Source: Labilithrix sp. (lineage in GTDB: Bacteria; Myxococcota_A; Polyangia; Polyangiales; Polyangiaceae). Taken from it: a stretch of 64,000 nt of DNA. The notes below the pieces were generated by a model. That model saw only the letters and a program-made list of their open reading frames with translations. It was not told the origin of the DNA and made no database searches. The stretch lies in contig JAHBWE010000015.1 of NCBI GenBank assembly GCA_019637155.1, forward strand, positions 1-64,000. The letters run 5' to 3'. Made by a program: the position numbers and the translations under genes. Within the stretch, counting starts at the first letter, position 1. Each line of letters begins with the position of its first letter. This document shows positions 1 to 7,639 of the stretch, one piece after another.

Positions 1-364
1 CGGCTCCGCCGGTCGCGCCGGCGGTCGTGGTCGATCCGGGCCAGCCCGCCGGGGTCACGAGCCATCCGACCAGCGCGATCAAGAGCGCGCAGACGGTGAC
101 GATCGCGGACGCGGTCACGACGAAGCCGCCCTTCGCCGCCGCCGCCGCGCCCGCGGCCTTGGTCGCGCTCGTCGCGGTCGCGGTCGCGGTCGCGGTCGCG
201 GCGGCGGCCGCCTTGGGGGAGGCGACGAGCGCGACGACCCCGGCGGTGAACGCCGCCGTCGGCGCGCTCCGGCCGACCGCGCTCGCGAACCGCTCGAGCA
301 CCGACTCCTTCAGCGTCGCGCGCGCGCGCTCGAGGCGCTTCTTGATGTCGCGGGACAGAGTTCC
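1..364 (-). pseudogene. 3' remnant of a sigma-70-like regulator with a C-terminal membrane helix, cut by a Mu-like element and by the window edge
   Basis: Read on the minus strand, an open frame runs from about 364 off the left edge with no usable start. An in-frame TGA lies just upstream, inside the repeats at 365-428. It begins SRDIKKRLERARATLKE, which resembles the end of sigma region 4 in ECF-type factors. An Ala/Thr-rich linker (an Ala-Thr repeat) and one hydrophobic helix (AIVTVCALLIALVGWLV) follow. The N-terminal two thirds are missing. The simplest reading is that the mobile element at 365-3080 inserted into the gene and the other half was lost or moved. The sigma-factor assignment rests on a short stretch and is an inference. 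Confidence 0.45.
171..200. repeat. Five tandem copies of the hexamer GTCGCG
   Basis: Five perfect head-to-tail copies lie within the partial gene at the left edge, where on the minus strand they encode alternating Ala-Thr. Two degenerate GCGGCG units follow. This is a coding microsatellite, not a CRISPR-like array. Confidence 0.8.
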
Positions 365-428
365 TGTCAGGGTGAGTCAGAATTGCTGTCAGTGCCGCCG
401 CCGCCGCGTGAGTCAGAATTCATGTCAG
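365..428. repeat. Clustered repeats at the end of a Mu/Tn7-type element (candidate transposase-binding sites)
   Basis: TGTCAG occurs at 365-370, 387-392 and 423-428. The 13-mer GTGAGTCAGAATT occurs twice, at 372-384 and 408-420. The block starts with TG, as ends cut by DDE transposases of the Mu/Tn7/Tn5053 superfamily do, and it sits between a truncated host gene and phage genes. Several copies of a transposase-binding motif inside an end is the usual architecture of those elements. No matching inverted copy was found near 3000-3100, so only one end is visible. The role is inferred from layout; the repeats are directly visible. Confidence 0.6.
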
Positions 429-508
429 TAGTGTCGGGGTCACGATGCGAAGGGCCGGGGTCGGGCGCCTGTCGGGGCGCCTGTCGGTCGTGGTGCGTCG
501 CGACCCGC

Positions 509-955
509 TTACCCGGACTCGTTGACGTGCCGCGCGCGATGCTGCCCTCGCGGCTGACGGAGACCGGCTCGATTGAGCAGGAGGCGCACGTACCGCGCTG
601 TGATGCGCAGTTGCACAGCGATCTGCCGATTCGAGACGCCCTCGCTGTGTAGCTCGTACACGCGCCGCTTCTGGAGTTTCGTCCTTGTCCCGCGCGGCAG
701 AGAAAACCGCTCGCCCCCAAACGCCGCGCACACCTTCGACCAGGCTGTTTCACCAAGAACCTCGGCCCACGGATGCGAGGCGCTGGCGGTTGGTTTGCGC
801 GGGATATGAGCGTCGACACCGCCGCACGCATCTGTAAGCTTCAACGTCAGCTCCGGCCCGATCAGGTCCGACAGGGCAAGCATCGAGTCGGGCCATGTGT
901 CGCGATCCGGAATCGCGACGTGTTCAACCGCACGTGGCGGGGGCCGACTCTTCAT
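509..955 (-). CDS. Mor-family transcription activator (Mu middle-operon regulator type)
   Basis: A 148-aa protein. Around residues 23-100 it has the two-part Mor dimerisation region with two GG-x(n)-IP/LP turns (ACGGVDAHIPRK and AFGGERFSLPRG). A C-terminal helix-turn-helix follows at about 105-135 (GVSNRQIAVQLRITARYVRLLL). Mor and C proteins of Mu-like phages activate middle or late phage promoters. The ATG overlaps the stop of the upstream protease gene by ATGA, so the two are co-translated. In Mu the mor gene is far from the protease gene, so its place here, next to the element end, suggests an internally deleted or rearranged relic. Family call is confident; function in the relic is unknown. 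Confidence 0.8.
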   Translation of the reverse strand: MKSRPPPRAVEHVAIPDRDTWPDSMLALSDLIGPELTLKLTDACGGVDAHIPRKPTASASHPWAEVLGETAWSKVCAAFGGERFSLPRGTRTKLQKRRVYELHSEGVSNRQIAVQLRITARYVRLLLNRAGLRQPRGQHRARHVNESG

Positions 956-2109
956 CGAAACCTCAACGCGCCCAAGCGCGTCCCGGCAACCGCTTCGCGG
1001 ATCATCGCCCCGCCTAGCGAGCCAGCGCGGCGAAGGAACTGCTCGGTGGTTCGGACTGCTTGGCTGGTAGATACGAAGACGTCGTGCCGTCGAAGGTCAG
1101 CGATGAAGAGCGATGACGCCGCAGCGACGGTCTCCGCCCCGAGCTCGTCGTCGGCGGTGAAGTCACGGACGGTCGCCCAGTCCTTGCCTAGCAGTCTGAC
1201 GACGTATCCGTAGGCCTCAGCGGGAGAGACGTCACGCCCGGCCGCACGCGCCTTCTTGCGGTATCGCTCCGACGCGAGCGCTACGTCGGTCACGTGCTCG
1301 ACGGCGTCCTCGATGCGGATGTCGATGCCCTTCAGTCGCTGCGCGACTTGATAGAGCTGCGCTTGGCGCTCGATCCTGTCATGGTCCAGTTCCGGGTTCT
1401 CATTGCCGTACGCCTTGCCTGCCCGGACAGGAACCGCGTCCACGGCGTCGGCCTCTATGAATCGGTCATAGACCGTCCCGTCGTCTCCAAGCTCGGGCAC
1501 GACGATAGCGAACGGCTGGTTCGCCATCTTCGAAGGCGGAACGACGATCGGCGCGCGCCATCCCTGCGCGGAAGCCCCTTCCCTCGGGAGCAGCCTCTCC
1601 TCGACGAAGTAGGCCGTCGGGGCGAAGCGGCGGAGGAAGATGCCGAACGCTCGAAGGTCCGCTCCGACGGCATGCACCGCTTCGACGAAGGATGGCGCGC
1701 CATCTTCGACGAAGGCCACCGCACGCAGGCCCTTCACGGCCGGAGCCGCCGCGCCGAGGAAGCCCACGTGCTTCAAGTACCACCGACCCGGATGCGGATT
1801 GGCGAACGCGTCGGGTGTAAAGAAGGAGGCCGAGACCTTGGTGTATCGCCCCTCGCGAACCGCTTCGACGAAGTCATGATTCAAGCGCCCGACCTCGGCC
1901 ACGAGGACGTTGCCGCTCCGTTCGAGCGACTCGACCCGCCCGTAGGTCGGTGTGTCATCGTGCGGATGCCCGATGACAATCGGCGCCTCGCGAAGACGAG
2001 GCTCGTAGGCGAGCGCCGCGGCATCGAGATCAGCAGTCGACAGATCGACGACCTCCCCATTCGACGCGGTCTGCGGTCCGGCGCGAAATATTTCGACGCG
2101 CGCCGTCAC
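952..2109 (-). CDS. Mu-like prophage gpI protein (capsid maturation protease/scaffold)
   Basis: A 385-aa protein with the features of the Mu I protease family. Near residues 42-60 is a PIVIGHPHDDTPTYGRVESL block, followed by EGRYTKVSASFF around residue 90. The Ser in the latter block is the likely nucleophile, as in KxSxxF motifs of this family. The C-terminal half, charged and helical, fits the scaffold part. In Mu-like phages gpI processes the prohead and its C-terminal product scaffolds it. The GTG start overlaps the stop of the coiled-coil gene (GTGA) and the gene ends in an ATGA overlap with the Mor gene. Portal, terminase, capsid and tail genes are all absent, so virion assembly from this locus is impossible. 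Confidence 0.75.
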   Translation of the reverse strand: MTARVEIFRAGPQTASNGEVVDLSTADLDAAALAYEPRLREAPIVIGHPHDDTPTYGRVESLERSGNVLVAEVGRLNHDFVEAVREGRYTKVSASFFTPDAFANPHPGRWYLKHVGFLGAAAPAVKGLRAVAFVEDGAPSFVEAVHAVGADLRAFGIFLRRFAPTAYFVEERLLPREGASAQGWRAPIVVPPSKMANQPFAIVVPELGDDGTVYDRFIEADAVDAVPVRAGKAYGNENPELDHDRIERQAQLYQVAQRLKGIDIRIEDAVEHVTDVALASERYRKKARAAGRDVSPAEAYGYVVRLLGKDWATVRDFTADDELGAETVAAASSLFIADLRRHDVFVSTSQAVRTTEQFLRRAGSLGGAMIREAVAGTRLGALRFR

Positions 2110-3032
2110 ACCCAGCGCCCGAACGCAAAGGTGATCGCGGTCACGATTGCATAGTGGCTCGGCTCGCTCTGCGCTGCGCCACGGGTCGCGGCCGCGAATT
2201 CATCCTTCGCAGCTTGATGCGCGCGTGCATCGAGCGACTCCACGGACGGACATCGCGCCAGAGGGGCTGCGATGCCTGCGCGCGCGCACGCATCACGAAC
2301 ACGCTCGGCGTGCTGCGCGTGCTCGTCGAGCATCGAGCGATGCTCGACGAACGCGCGAACGAGCTGACGGCGTGCCTGCACCATCTTCGCGCCGATCGCT
2401 TCCTCGCGCGCCCGGAAGTCGCTCGTGAGCTGAGCGACCTCGAGCGCTGCCGAGTAGCGCGCGAGCGCCGATTCAGCGGCGCTAAGGCATCGCTCCGCAT
2501 CACGGACCCGATTGGTCGCGGCGTCGAGCTTGGGCGTCAGGAGTCGGCGCGCGCGCTGCAGGTCGGCGTTCGCGCCGCGCTCCGCATCCTGCGCCTTGAG
2601 CACTTCGGCCCGCTTCGTCGGATCGGCATCGAATGCCGACTCCGCCTTGCTCGTCTGCGCCTGCACCTTCGCGAAGTCCGACTCCGCCGCAGTCAGCTCC
2701 GACGCGATGGCGTCCCTCGCAGCCATCGCTGTCGACAGGGATTCTCTCGCCGCGTCAACCTCACCCTTCCCACCCGCGGCGACGGAGCCAAGAACATCTC
2801 GGTTCTGCTCCGCGGCTCGGAGTTGCGAGTCCGCGCGGTCCACTTCCGCTTTCGCTCGGAGGACCGTCTCGCGCGCGTTCTCGCAGGCACGACTCAACGA
2901 GGAGAATCGTTCCGCGTCACGCTGCGGCACCTTGCGTTCCTCAGCCAGCTCGGCATCGCACGCAGCGGCGTGGGCGAGGGCATCCTCGTGGCGCGTCTCT
3001 GCCGCGGCGAGTTCACCCGCGGCAACGCCCAC
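2106..3032 (-). CDS. Coiled-coil protein of the Mu-like relic, probably missing its N-terminus
   Basis: At least 308 aa, almost entirely Ala/Glu/Arg/Lys-rich helix with heptad-like spacing (about residues 5-230), so a long coiled coil is expected. The first start codon is the GTG at 3032. The reading frame stays open upstream to a TAG near 3126 and encodes a sensible membrane-helix stretch (NPIYAFLAAAVGVAAGEL) without any ATG, GTG or TTG. The natural start has therefore probably been lost at the right junction of the element. The family is not recognised. Position upstream of gpI would fit a phage structural or tail-length-type protein, but that is a guess. Confidence 0.6.
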   Translation of the reverse strand: MGVAAGELAAAETRHEDALAHAAACDAELAEERKVPQRDAERFSSLSRACENARETVLRAKAEVDRADSQLRAAEQNRDVLGSVAAGGKGEVDAARESLSTAMAARDAIASELTAAESDFAKVQAQTSKAESAFDADPTKRAEVLKAQDAERGANADLQRARRLLTPKLDAATNRVRDAERCLSAAESALARYSAALEVAQLTSDFRAREEAIGAKMVQARRQLVRAFVEHRSMLDEHAQHAERVRDACARAGIAAPLARCPSVESLDARAHQAAKDEFAAATRGAAQSEPSHYAIVTAITFAFGRWV

Positions 3033-3090
3033 CGCAGCCGCGAGAAAGGCGTAGATTGGATTCCCTTCGGACTTCTGCTTCCGCGAGCTC

Positions 3091-3468
3091 GTGAACGCGA
3101 AGATCGAGACGTCGACGGTCCCGGTCTACGACGACGAGGGGAAGGAGATCGGCGTCGAGCCCGCCGACGCGGCCCACAAGGAGATGATGAAGGAGTTCGC
3201 GGGCTACTACTTCCAGAGCTACACCGACGACGGCGACCCGCGCCCCGCCGACGTGTCCGAGCTCCGCGGCTTCCTCGTCAGCGGCAGCGGCATCCGCATC
3301 GACCTCGCGAACATGCTCCCGCACGTCTTCGGCGGGATGGACGCCTCGTACGAGCTCACCTGGGCCGATCTCTCCGGCGCCGGCGTCCTCCGCACGGACA
3401 CGGACCTCATCGCGCGCACCAAGGCCGCCCGCCCGCAGCAGCCGCCGGAGCCCGACGCGACGAACTGA
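3091..3468 (+). pseudogene. 3' part of a secreted protein with an RsiV/DUF3298-like domain, 5' end lost at the phage junction
   Basis: The frame is open from 3055, just after a TAG, but its first start codon is the GTG at 3091 (125 aa). The visible protein has the pattern of a DUF3298/RsiV-type C-terminal domain: a helix, then GFLVSGSGIRIDLANMLPH, a Gly-rich turn and YELTWADLSG near the end. No signal peptide is present, as expected if the N-terminus is missing. It abuts the relic's coiled-coil gene, and the coherent protein sequence of the two overlaps across 3055-3125 on opposite strands, so the junction lies about 3060-3090. It ends 3 bp before the convergent PfkB gene. The domain call is tentative. 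Confidence 0.5.
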
Positions 3469-3471
3469 ACG

Positions 3472-4404
3472 TCACTCCCCGAGCGCGACGGGGCCGCCCG
3501 TGTCGACCAGGGAGGTGAAGAGCTTCATCCGCTCGGCGAGGTCCCTCGGCGTCACGTCGAGGAGGCGCTTCGGGCCGATGCCCTCGACGCAGAAGGAGCC
3601 GAGCGCGGAGCCGAAGTAGATCGCACGGCGGATCGTCTGGTGGTCGACCTCGCCCGCGCGCGCGATGTAGCCGAGGAGGCCGCCGGCGAAGGAGTCGCCC
3701 GCGCCGGTCGGGTCGAGCACCTCCTCGAGCGGGTAGGCGGGGGCGAAGAACATCCCCGCCGCGTCGAAGTAGAGCGCGCCGTGCTCGCCGCGCTTGATGA
3801 TGAGGCGGGAGGGGCCGCGCTTCCGGATGTCCGCCGCCGCCTTCACGATGTTGTGGATGCCGGTGAGGTCGCGCGCCTCCTCGTCGTTGATGACGAGCAT
3901 GTCGACCTTCTTCAGGACCTCACCGAGGAGCTTGGGCTCGCCCGTGATCCAGAAGTTCATCGTGTCCGCCATCACGAGCTTCGGCTTCTCGATCTGGGCG
4001 AGCACCTCGAGCTGGAGCGCGGGGTGGATGTTGCCGAGCAGCACGAACGGCGTCGCGCGGAACTGCGGCGGGATCTTCGGGCGGAAGTCGGCGAAGACGT
4101 TGAGCTGCGTGTCGAGCGTCGTGCGGCTCGCGAGGTCGGGCGAGTAGCGGCCGCGCCAGCGGAACGTCTTGCCGTCGGCGTGCTCCACCCCCGCGGTGTC
4201 GACGCCGCGCCGCTTCAGGTCCTCGAGCACGGCGCCGGGGAAGTCGTTGCCGACGACGCCGACGAGGCGGACCGGCGTGAGGAGCGACGCCGTGATCGAC
4301 GAGTACGTCGCCGCGCCGCCGAGGACGTCGTTGAACACGCCCGTAGGCATCTCGAGGTCGTCGAACGCGAGGGACCCGACGATGAGCGCAGACTCTTTCT
4401 TCAT
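3472..4404 (-). CDS. PfkB-family carbohydrate/nucleoside kinase
   Basis: A 310-aa cytosolic kinase of the ribokinase fold. The Gly-rich start of the substrate lid (VFNDVLGGAATYSS) is near 24-37. The second PfkB signature DPTGAGDSFAGG is at 231-242, with catalytic Asp237. It lies directly downstream of mtnP in the same direction, 18 bp after that stop. The neighbour releases 5-methylthioribose-1-phosphate, so a role in methylthioribose or nucleoside salvage is plausible, but PfkB substrate specificity cannot be read from sequence alone. ATG start at 4404 gives a full-length N-terminal strand (SALIVGSLAFDD). Confidence 0.85.
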   Translation of the reverse strand: MKKESALIVGSLAFDDLEMPTGVFNDVLGGAATYSSITASLLTPVRLVGVVGNDFPGAVLEDLKRRGVDTAGVEHADGKTFRWRGRYSPDLASRTTLDTQLNVFADFRPKIPPQFRATPFVLLGNIHPALQLEVLAQIEKPKLVMADTMNFWITGEPKLLGEVLKKVDMLVINDEEARDLTGIHNIVKAAADIRKRGPSRLIIKRGEHGALYFDAAGMFFAPAYPLEEVLDPTGAGDSFAGGLLGYIARAGEVDHQTIRRAIYFGSALGSFCVEGIGPKRLLDVTPRDLAERMKLFTSLVDTGGPVALGE

Positions 4405-4422
4405 GTTGTGCCGAGTCTCTTA

Positions 4423-5280
4423 CTAGAGGTCCATGAGCCAGGAAAGGCGCGCGCGGGCCTCGGGCGACACCGCCGTACCGGCCGTCATCACCGCGCCGCG
4501 CGAAGCTTGGTGCGCGATGCTCTTCGTCGGGTCCGGGAGCATGCCGGCGAGGGCGACGAGGGTCTTCTTCGCGAGCACGACGTTGCCCTTCATCGTGGCG
4601 ACGACCTGCTCGACCGTCACCGCGTCGTGGTGCTCGTGCCAGCAGTCGTAGTCGGTCGCGAGCGCGAGGGTCGCGAACGGCAGCTCCGCCTCGCGCGCGA
4701 GCTTCGCCTCCGGCATCGAGGTCATCCCGATCACGCTGACGCCCCACGTCCGGTAGACGCGGCTCTCCGCGCGGGTCGAGAACTGCGGGCCCTCCATGCA
4801 GATGTACGTGCCGCCGCGGTGGACCTTCGCGCCGGCCTTGTCGGCGGCGTCGGCGACGGCCGGGCCCATGAGCTTGCAGACCGGGTCCGCGAACGGGACG
4901 TGCCCCGCGACGCCGTCCTCGAAGAACGTCGTGATGCGCCGCTTCGTGAGGTCGATGAACTGGTCCGGCACGACGAGGTGGCCGGGCGCGATCTCCTCCT
5001 TCATCGATCCGACCGCGCTCACGCTCACGAGGTGCGTCGCGCCCGCCTTCTTCAGCGCGCACACGTTCGCGCGGAAGTTGATCTGATGCGGCGGGATGCG
5101 GTGGCCGCGGCCGTGCCGCGGGAGGAAGAGGATCTGCGTCCCGTTCTCGAAGGTGCCCATCACGAGCACGTCGCTCGGCTTGCCGTAGGGCGTGTCGACG
5201 TCGAGCTCCTGCACGTCGCGGAGGCCCTCCATCTCGTAGAGGCCGCTCCCGCCGAGGACACCGAGGGTGTAGTTCGTCAT
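4423..5280 (-). CDS. mtnP: S-methyl-5'-thioadenosine phosphorylase
   Basis: A 285-aa enzyme that cleaves methylthioadenosine with phosphate to adenine and 5-methylthioribose-1-phosphate, the first step of methionine salvage. Visible family features are the phosphate-loop GGSGLY (10-15), the LPRHGRGH block (about 53-60), the HQINFRANVCALKKAG stretch, and GGTYICMEGPQFSTRAES with the active-site Glu/Gln region. MTSMPEAKLARE and ATDYDCWHE follow; these line the purine and methylthioribose sites. The ATG overlaps the stop of the upstream lipoprotein gene (ATGA). The PfkB kinase follows and may handle a related sugar or nucleoside. Confidence 0.92.
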   Translation of the reverse strand: MTNYTLGVLGGSGLYEMEGLRDVQELDVDTPYGKPSDVLVMGTFENGTQILFLPRHGRGHRIPPHQINFRANVCALKKAGATHLVSVSAVGSMKEEIAPGHLVVPDQFIDLTKRRITTFFEDGVAGHVPFADPVCKLMGPAVADAADKAGAKVHRGGTYICMEGPQFSTRAESRVYRTWGVSVIGMTSMPEAKLAREAELPFATLALATDYDCWHEHHDAVTVEQVVATMKGNVVLAKKTLVALAGMLPDPTKSIAHQASRGAVMTAGTAVSPEARARLSWLMDL

Positions 5281-6593
5281 GGCTTCTGCACTTTCCAGAC
5301 TTCGCCGTTGTTCCAGTTGACCCAGTAGACGTACGTCGCGTCGGCGGTGATGCCGCTCGGCGCGCCGACGCCGCGCCAGAGGATCTTCGGGTCCGTGCAG
5401 CAGCCGTCGACGGGGCACATCGCGATCGAGCCGCCGAAGTAGGGGAAGTACGGATCGCCGAGGTTCGTCCAGTAGAGGCGGCTCCCTTCGAGGTAGATGC
5501 CGTGCGGACGATAGACGCCGCCGTCGGTGCCGGCGCCGTAGGAGCACTCGGTCGTGCCGGTGCGCGTCATCCGCCGGAGCTCGCCGCCTTGTTCGCCGGC
5601 GATGCCGTCGTCGAAGAACGCGGCGATGACGGAGCTCCCCGTCGTCGTCACGTTGCCGGGGCCGCCGAGGCGGGCGAACGTGCTGTACTCGGCGATCGCC
5701 GTCCCTTGCGTCCCGAGCGCGTTGATCTTCCCGAGGATGGTGCGGCCGACCGCGGTCGCGCTGTAGAACGTGTCGTTCGCGTCGACGTGGATGAAGTCCG
5801 GCCCGTTGACGACGTTGAGGTCGATCGGCGCGCCGCCCGCGTCGGGTCCGCCGTCGGGGACCCACTTGTGGAGGCGGCTGTTGTAGTCGGCGTAATAGAG
5901 GACGCCGTCGTGGGCGGCGATCGCGAGCGGGTTGTCGGCGATCTCGACGAGGTGCGGCGTGCACGTGTCGGCGGTCTCCGCGTCCGCGAGATCGCAGTAC
6001 CAGAGGCCGCCGTTCCGACCGGCGTCGTCGTACACGTAGTCGTAGACGAGGAAATAGAGGCGATCGCCGACGATGACCGGCGCCTGCGTGTACTGGAAGC
6101 TCACGATCTGGACGGGGTTGCCGCTCGTCTTCGAGATCCGCCAGATCCCGTACTCCGTCGACGGGTAGCTCGACGCGGCGAAGAGCCAGTCGCCGTGCTC
6201 GACGACGTAGCGGAAGCTCGCCGCCGGGACGCTCGCGATCGGGATTGCGTCGCAGGTGCCCATCGTGCACTGCGAGGGGCCGAGGCAGACGTTGCCGCAC
6301 ACGCCGCAGTTGTTCTTGTCGGTCGCGACCTTCGAGAGGTCGCACGTCGCGGAGTCGATCTCGAGCGCCGCGTCCGCGTCGGTGCCCGCGTCGTCCGGCG
6401 GCTCCGACACGTCGGGGACGGTGCTGTCCGTCACCGGCGTCGCGTCGACGACGACGTTTCCGTCGGCCGTGTTGCCGTCAGCGCCGGCGTCGGCGTCGGG
6501 CTCGGGCTCCTCGAACGAGAGGTCGGGCACGCCGATGAGGCCGGCGCAGCCGGTGAGGACGCTGAGGAGGAAGAAGAGCCGGGTGCGTTTCAT
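5277..6593 (-). CDS. Lipoprotein with a beta-propeller-like body
   Basis: A 438-aa protein. It has a lipoprotein signal (LLSVLTGC) and an acidic Asp/Ala/Thr linker (about 28-95) typical of myxobacterial surface lipoproteins. A Cys cluster (CDLSKVATDKNNCGVCGNVC) is near 100-120, and the rest holds repeated segments such as GDRLYFLVYDY, DGVLYYADYN, GSRLYWTNLG and ATYVYWVNWNNG. These resemble NHL/LDL-YWTD-type propeller blades. No enzymatic motif is seen, and it is probably exported and lipid-anchored. It overlaps its neighbours by ATGA on both sides, so it belongs to a translationally coupled set with the TPR protein upstream and mtnP downstream. The start is the ATG at 6593, not the long open frame running further upstream. 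Confidence 0.8.
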   Translation of the reverse strand: MKRTRLFFLLSVLTGCAGLIGVPDLSFEEPEPDADAGADGNTADGNVVVDATPVTDSTVPDVSEPPDDAGTDADAALEIDSATCDLSKVATDKNNCGVCGNVCLGPSQCTMGTCDAIPIASVPAASFRYVVEHGDWLFAASSYPSTEYGIWRISKTSGNPVQIVSFQYTQAPVIVGDRLYFLVYDYVYDDAGRNGGLWYCDLADAETADTCTPHLVEIADNPLAIAAHDGVLYYADYNSRLHKWVPDGGPDAGGAPIDLNVVNGPDFIHVDANDTFYSATAVGRTILGKINALGTQGTAIAEYSTFARLGGPGNVTTTGSSVIAAFFDDGIAGEQGGELRRMTRTGTTECSYGAGTDGGVYRPHGIYLEGSRLYWTNLGDPYFPYFGGSIAMCPVDGCCTDPKILWRGVGAPSGITADATYVYWVNWNNGEVWKVQKP

Positions 6594-7597
6594 CAGAACG
6601 CTCCGAGGACGGTGAGGCCGGCGCTGTTCGGGCCGGCGTTGGGGGCGACGTGGAGGCCGGTCCGCTTCGACGGCGCGGTGAAGACGAGCACGGCCCCGGC
6701 CGCGAGGCCGACGCCGCCGACGATGAACCCTGCGGTCGAGACCGCCCCGAGCGTGCGCGCGGAGTCGGCCGCGTCGACCGCGCTCCGGGACGAGCATCCG
6801 CCGTCGGTCGGGCAGACGTCCTTGGCGTCGCTGGCCTTGCCGATCGCCATGAGCCCGGTGACGGTGCCGACCGCGAGCCCGGCCACGCCGACGCCGCCGA
6901 CGATGAAGCCGAGGGTGCGGCGCGAGCTGCCGCGCGGCTCGGGCGGCGGGGCGGGCGGAGGAAGCGGAGGCGTCACCGCGGGCGGCGGGACCGGCTCGGA
7001 CGGCGGGGCCGGCTCGGGCTCCGGCTCCGCCTCGAGGCGCGGGATCGTGAGCTCCACGGTTTCGCCGTCTTTCACGATCGTCGCGGACGTGTGGAACGGC
7101 TTGTGGCCGGGCGCCTTCGCCTCGATCGGGTGGGCGCCGACGTCGACCGGGATCGACACGCCCCAGATCGCCTTCGCGACCGCGACGCCGTCGCGCGTGA
7201 CCTCGATCTTCGCGTGGTTCGAGGGATCGACCTTGATCGTCAGCCGCGCGAGCTTCGGCTCGAGCGCCGCCGCGCGCTCCTTCGCGAGCTTCTCCCAGTC
7301 CTTCTTGTTGAGCGCCTGCGCCGCGCTCGCGGCCTCCTTGTAGGTGGCCCACGCGCTCGCGGACTGTTTGTTCTTCTCGTAGCAGTTCGCGAGGTGGATC
7401 ATCGTCCCGGCGCCGCGATCGAGGCGGTTCGACTCCGCGAAGATCGGGCACGCCTCGGCGTACCGCCCCTGCGCGGCGAGCTTCTTCGCCTCGTCGAACA
7501 ACGTCTCGGCCGCGACCTCGTTGCCCGCGTGCGCGACGCGGGGAGCGAAGACGAGACCGAGCACGAGACATACCGCGCCGAGCTGCTGAGGCCGCAT
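6593..7597 (-). CDS. Secreted TPR protein with PEGA-like domain and two C-terminal membrane segments
   Basis: A 334-aa protein. A signal peptide ends near AHAG (residue 25). Helical TPR-like repeats follow (ETLFDEAKKLAAQGRYAEACPIF; MIHLANCYEKNKQSASAW). A PEGA-like beta domain at about 118-190 contains VDPSNHAKIEVTRDGV and VDVGAHPIEAKAPGHK. A Pro/Glu-rich linker and two Gly-rich hydrophobic helices (FIVGGVGVAGLAVGTVTGLM; STAGFIVGGVGLAAGAVLV) complete it. This architecture is common in myxobacteria beside Ser/Thr kinase genes. It lies 42 bp after the kinase at 7640-9118 in the same direction, so the two are probably co-expressed. A role in envelope signalling or structure is inferred. A paralogue lies at 59733-60611. 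Confidence 0.8.
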   Translation of the reverse strand: MRPQQLGAVCLVLGLVFAPRVAHAGNEVAAETLFDEAKKLAAQGRYAEACPIFAESNRLDRGAGTMIHLANCYEKNKQSASAWATYKEAASAAQALNKKDWEKLAKERAAALEPKLARLTIKVDPSNHAKIEVTRDGVAVAKAIWGVSIPVDVGAHPIEAKAPGHKPFHTSATIVKDGETVELTIPRLEAEPEPEPAPPSEPVPPPAVTPPLPPPAPPPEPRGSSRRTLGFIVGGVGVAGLAVGTVTGLMAIGKASDAKDVCPTDGGCSSRSAVDAADSARTLGAVSTAGFIVGGVGLAAGAVLVFTAPSKRTGLHVAPNAGPNSAGLTVLGAF

Positions 7598-7639
7598 GGC
7601 GCGTCATCCTAGCCGAAGCGCGGTAGCGCGCCCGCGCGA

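Noticed and set aside
171..200. Hexamer array considered as a CRISPR-like or origin repeat
   Set aside because: It is an in-frame Ala-Thr coding repeat with no spacers.
3640..5328. Long plus-strand reading frame opposite the PfkB and mtnP genes
   Set aside because: Its protein is Arg/Val/Glu-rich with no fold, and the minus-strand genes have clear family motifs. A GC-rich shadow.
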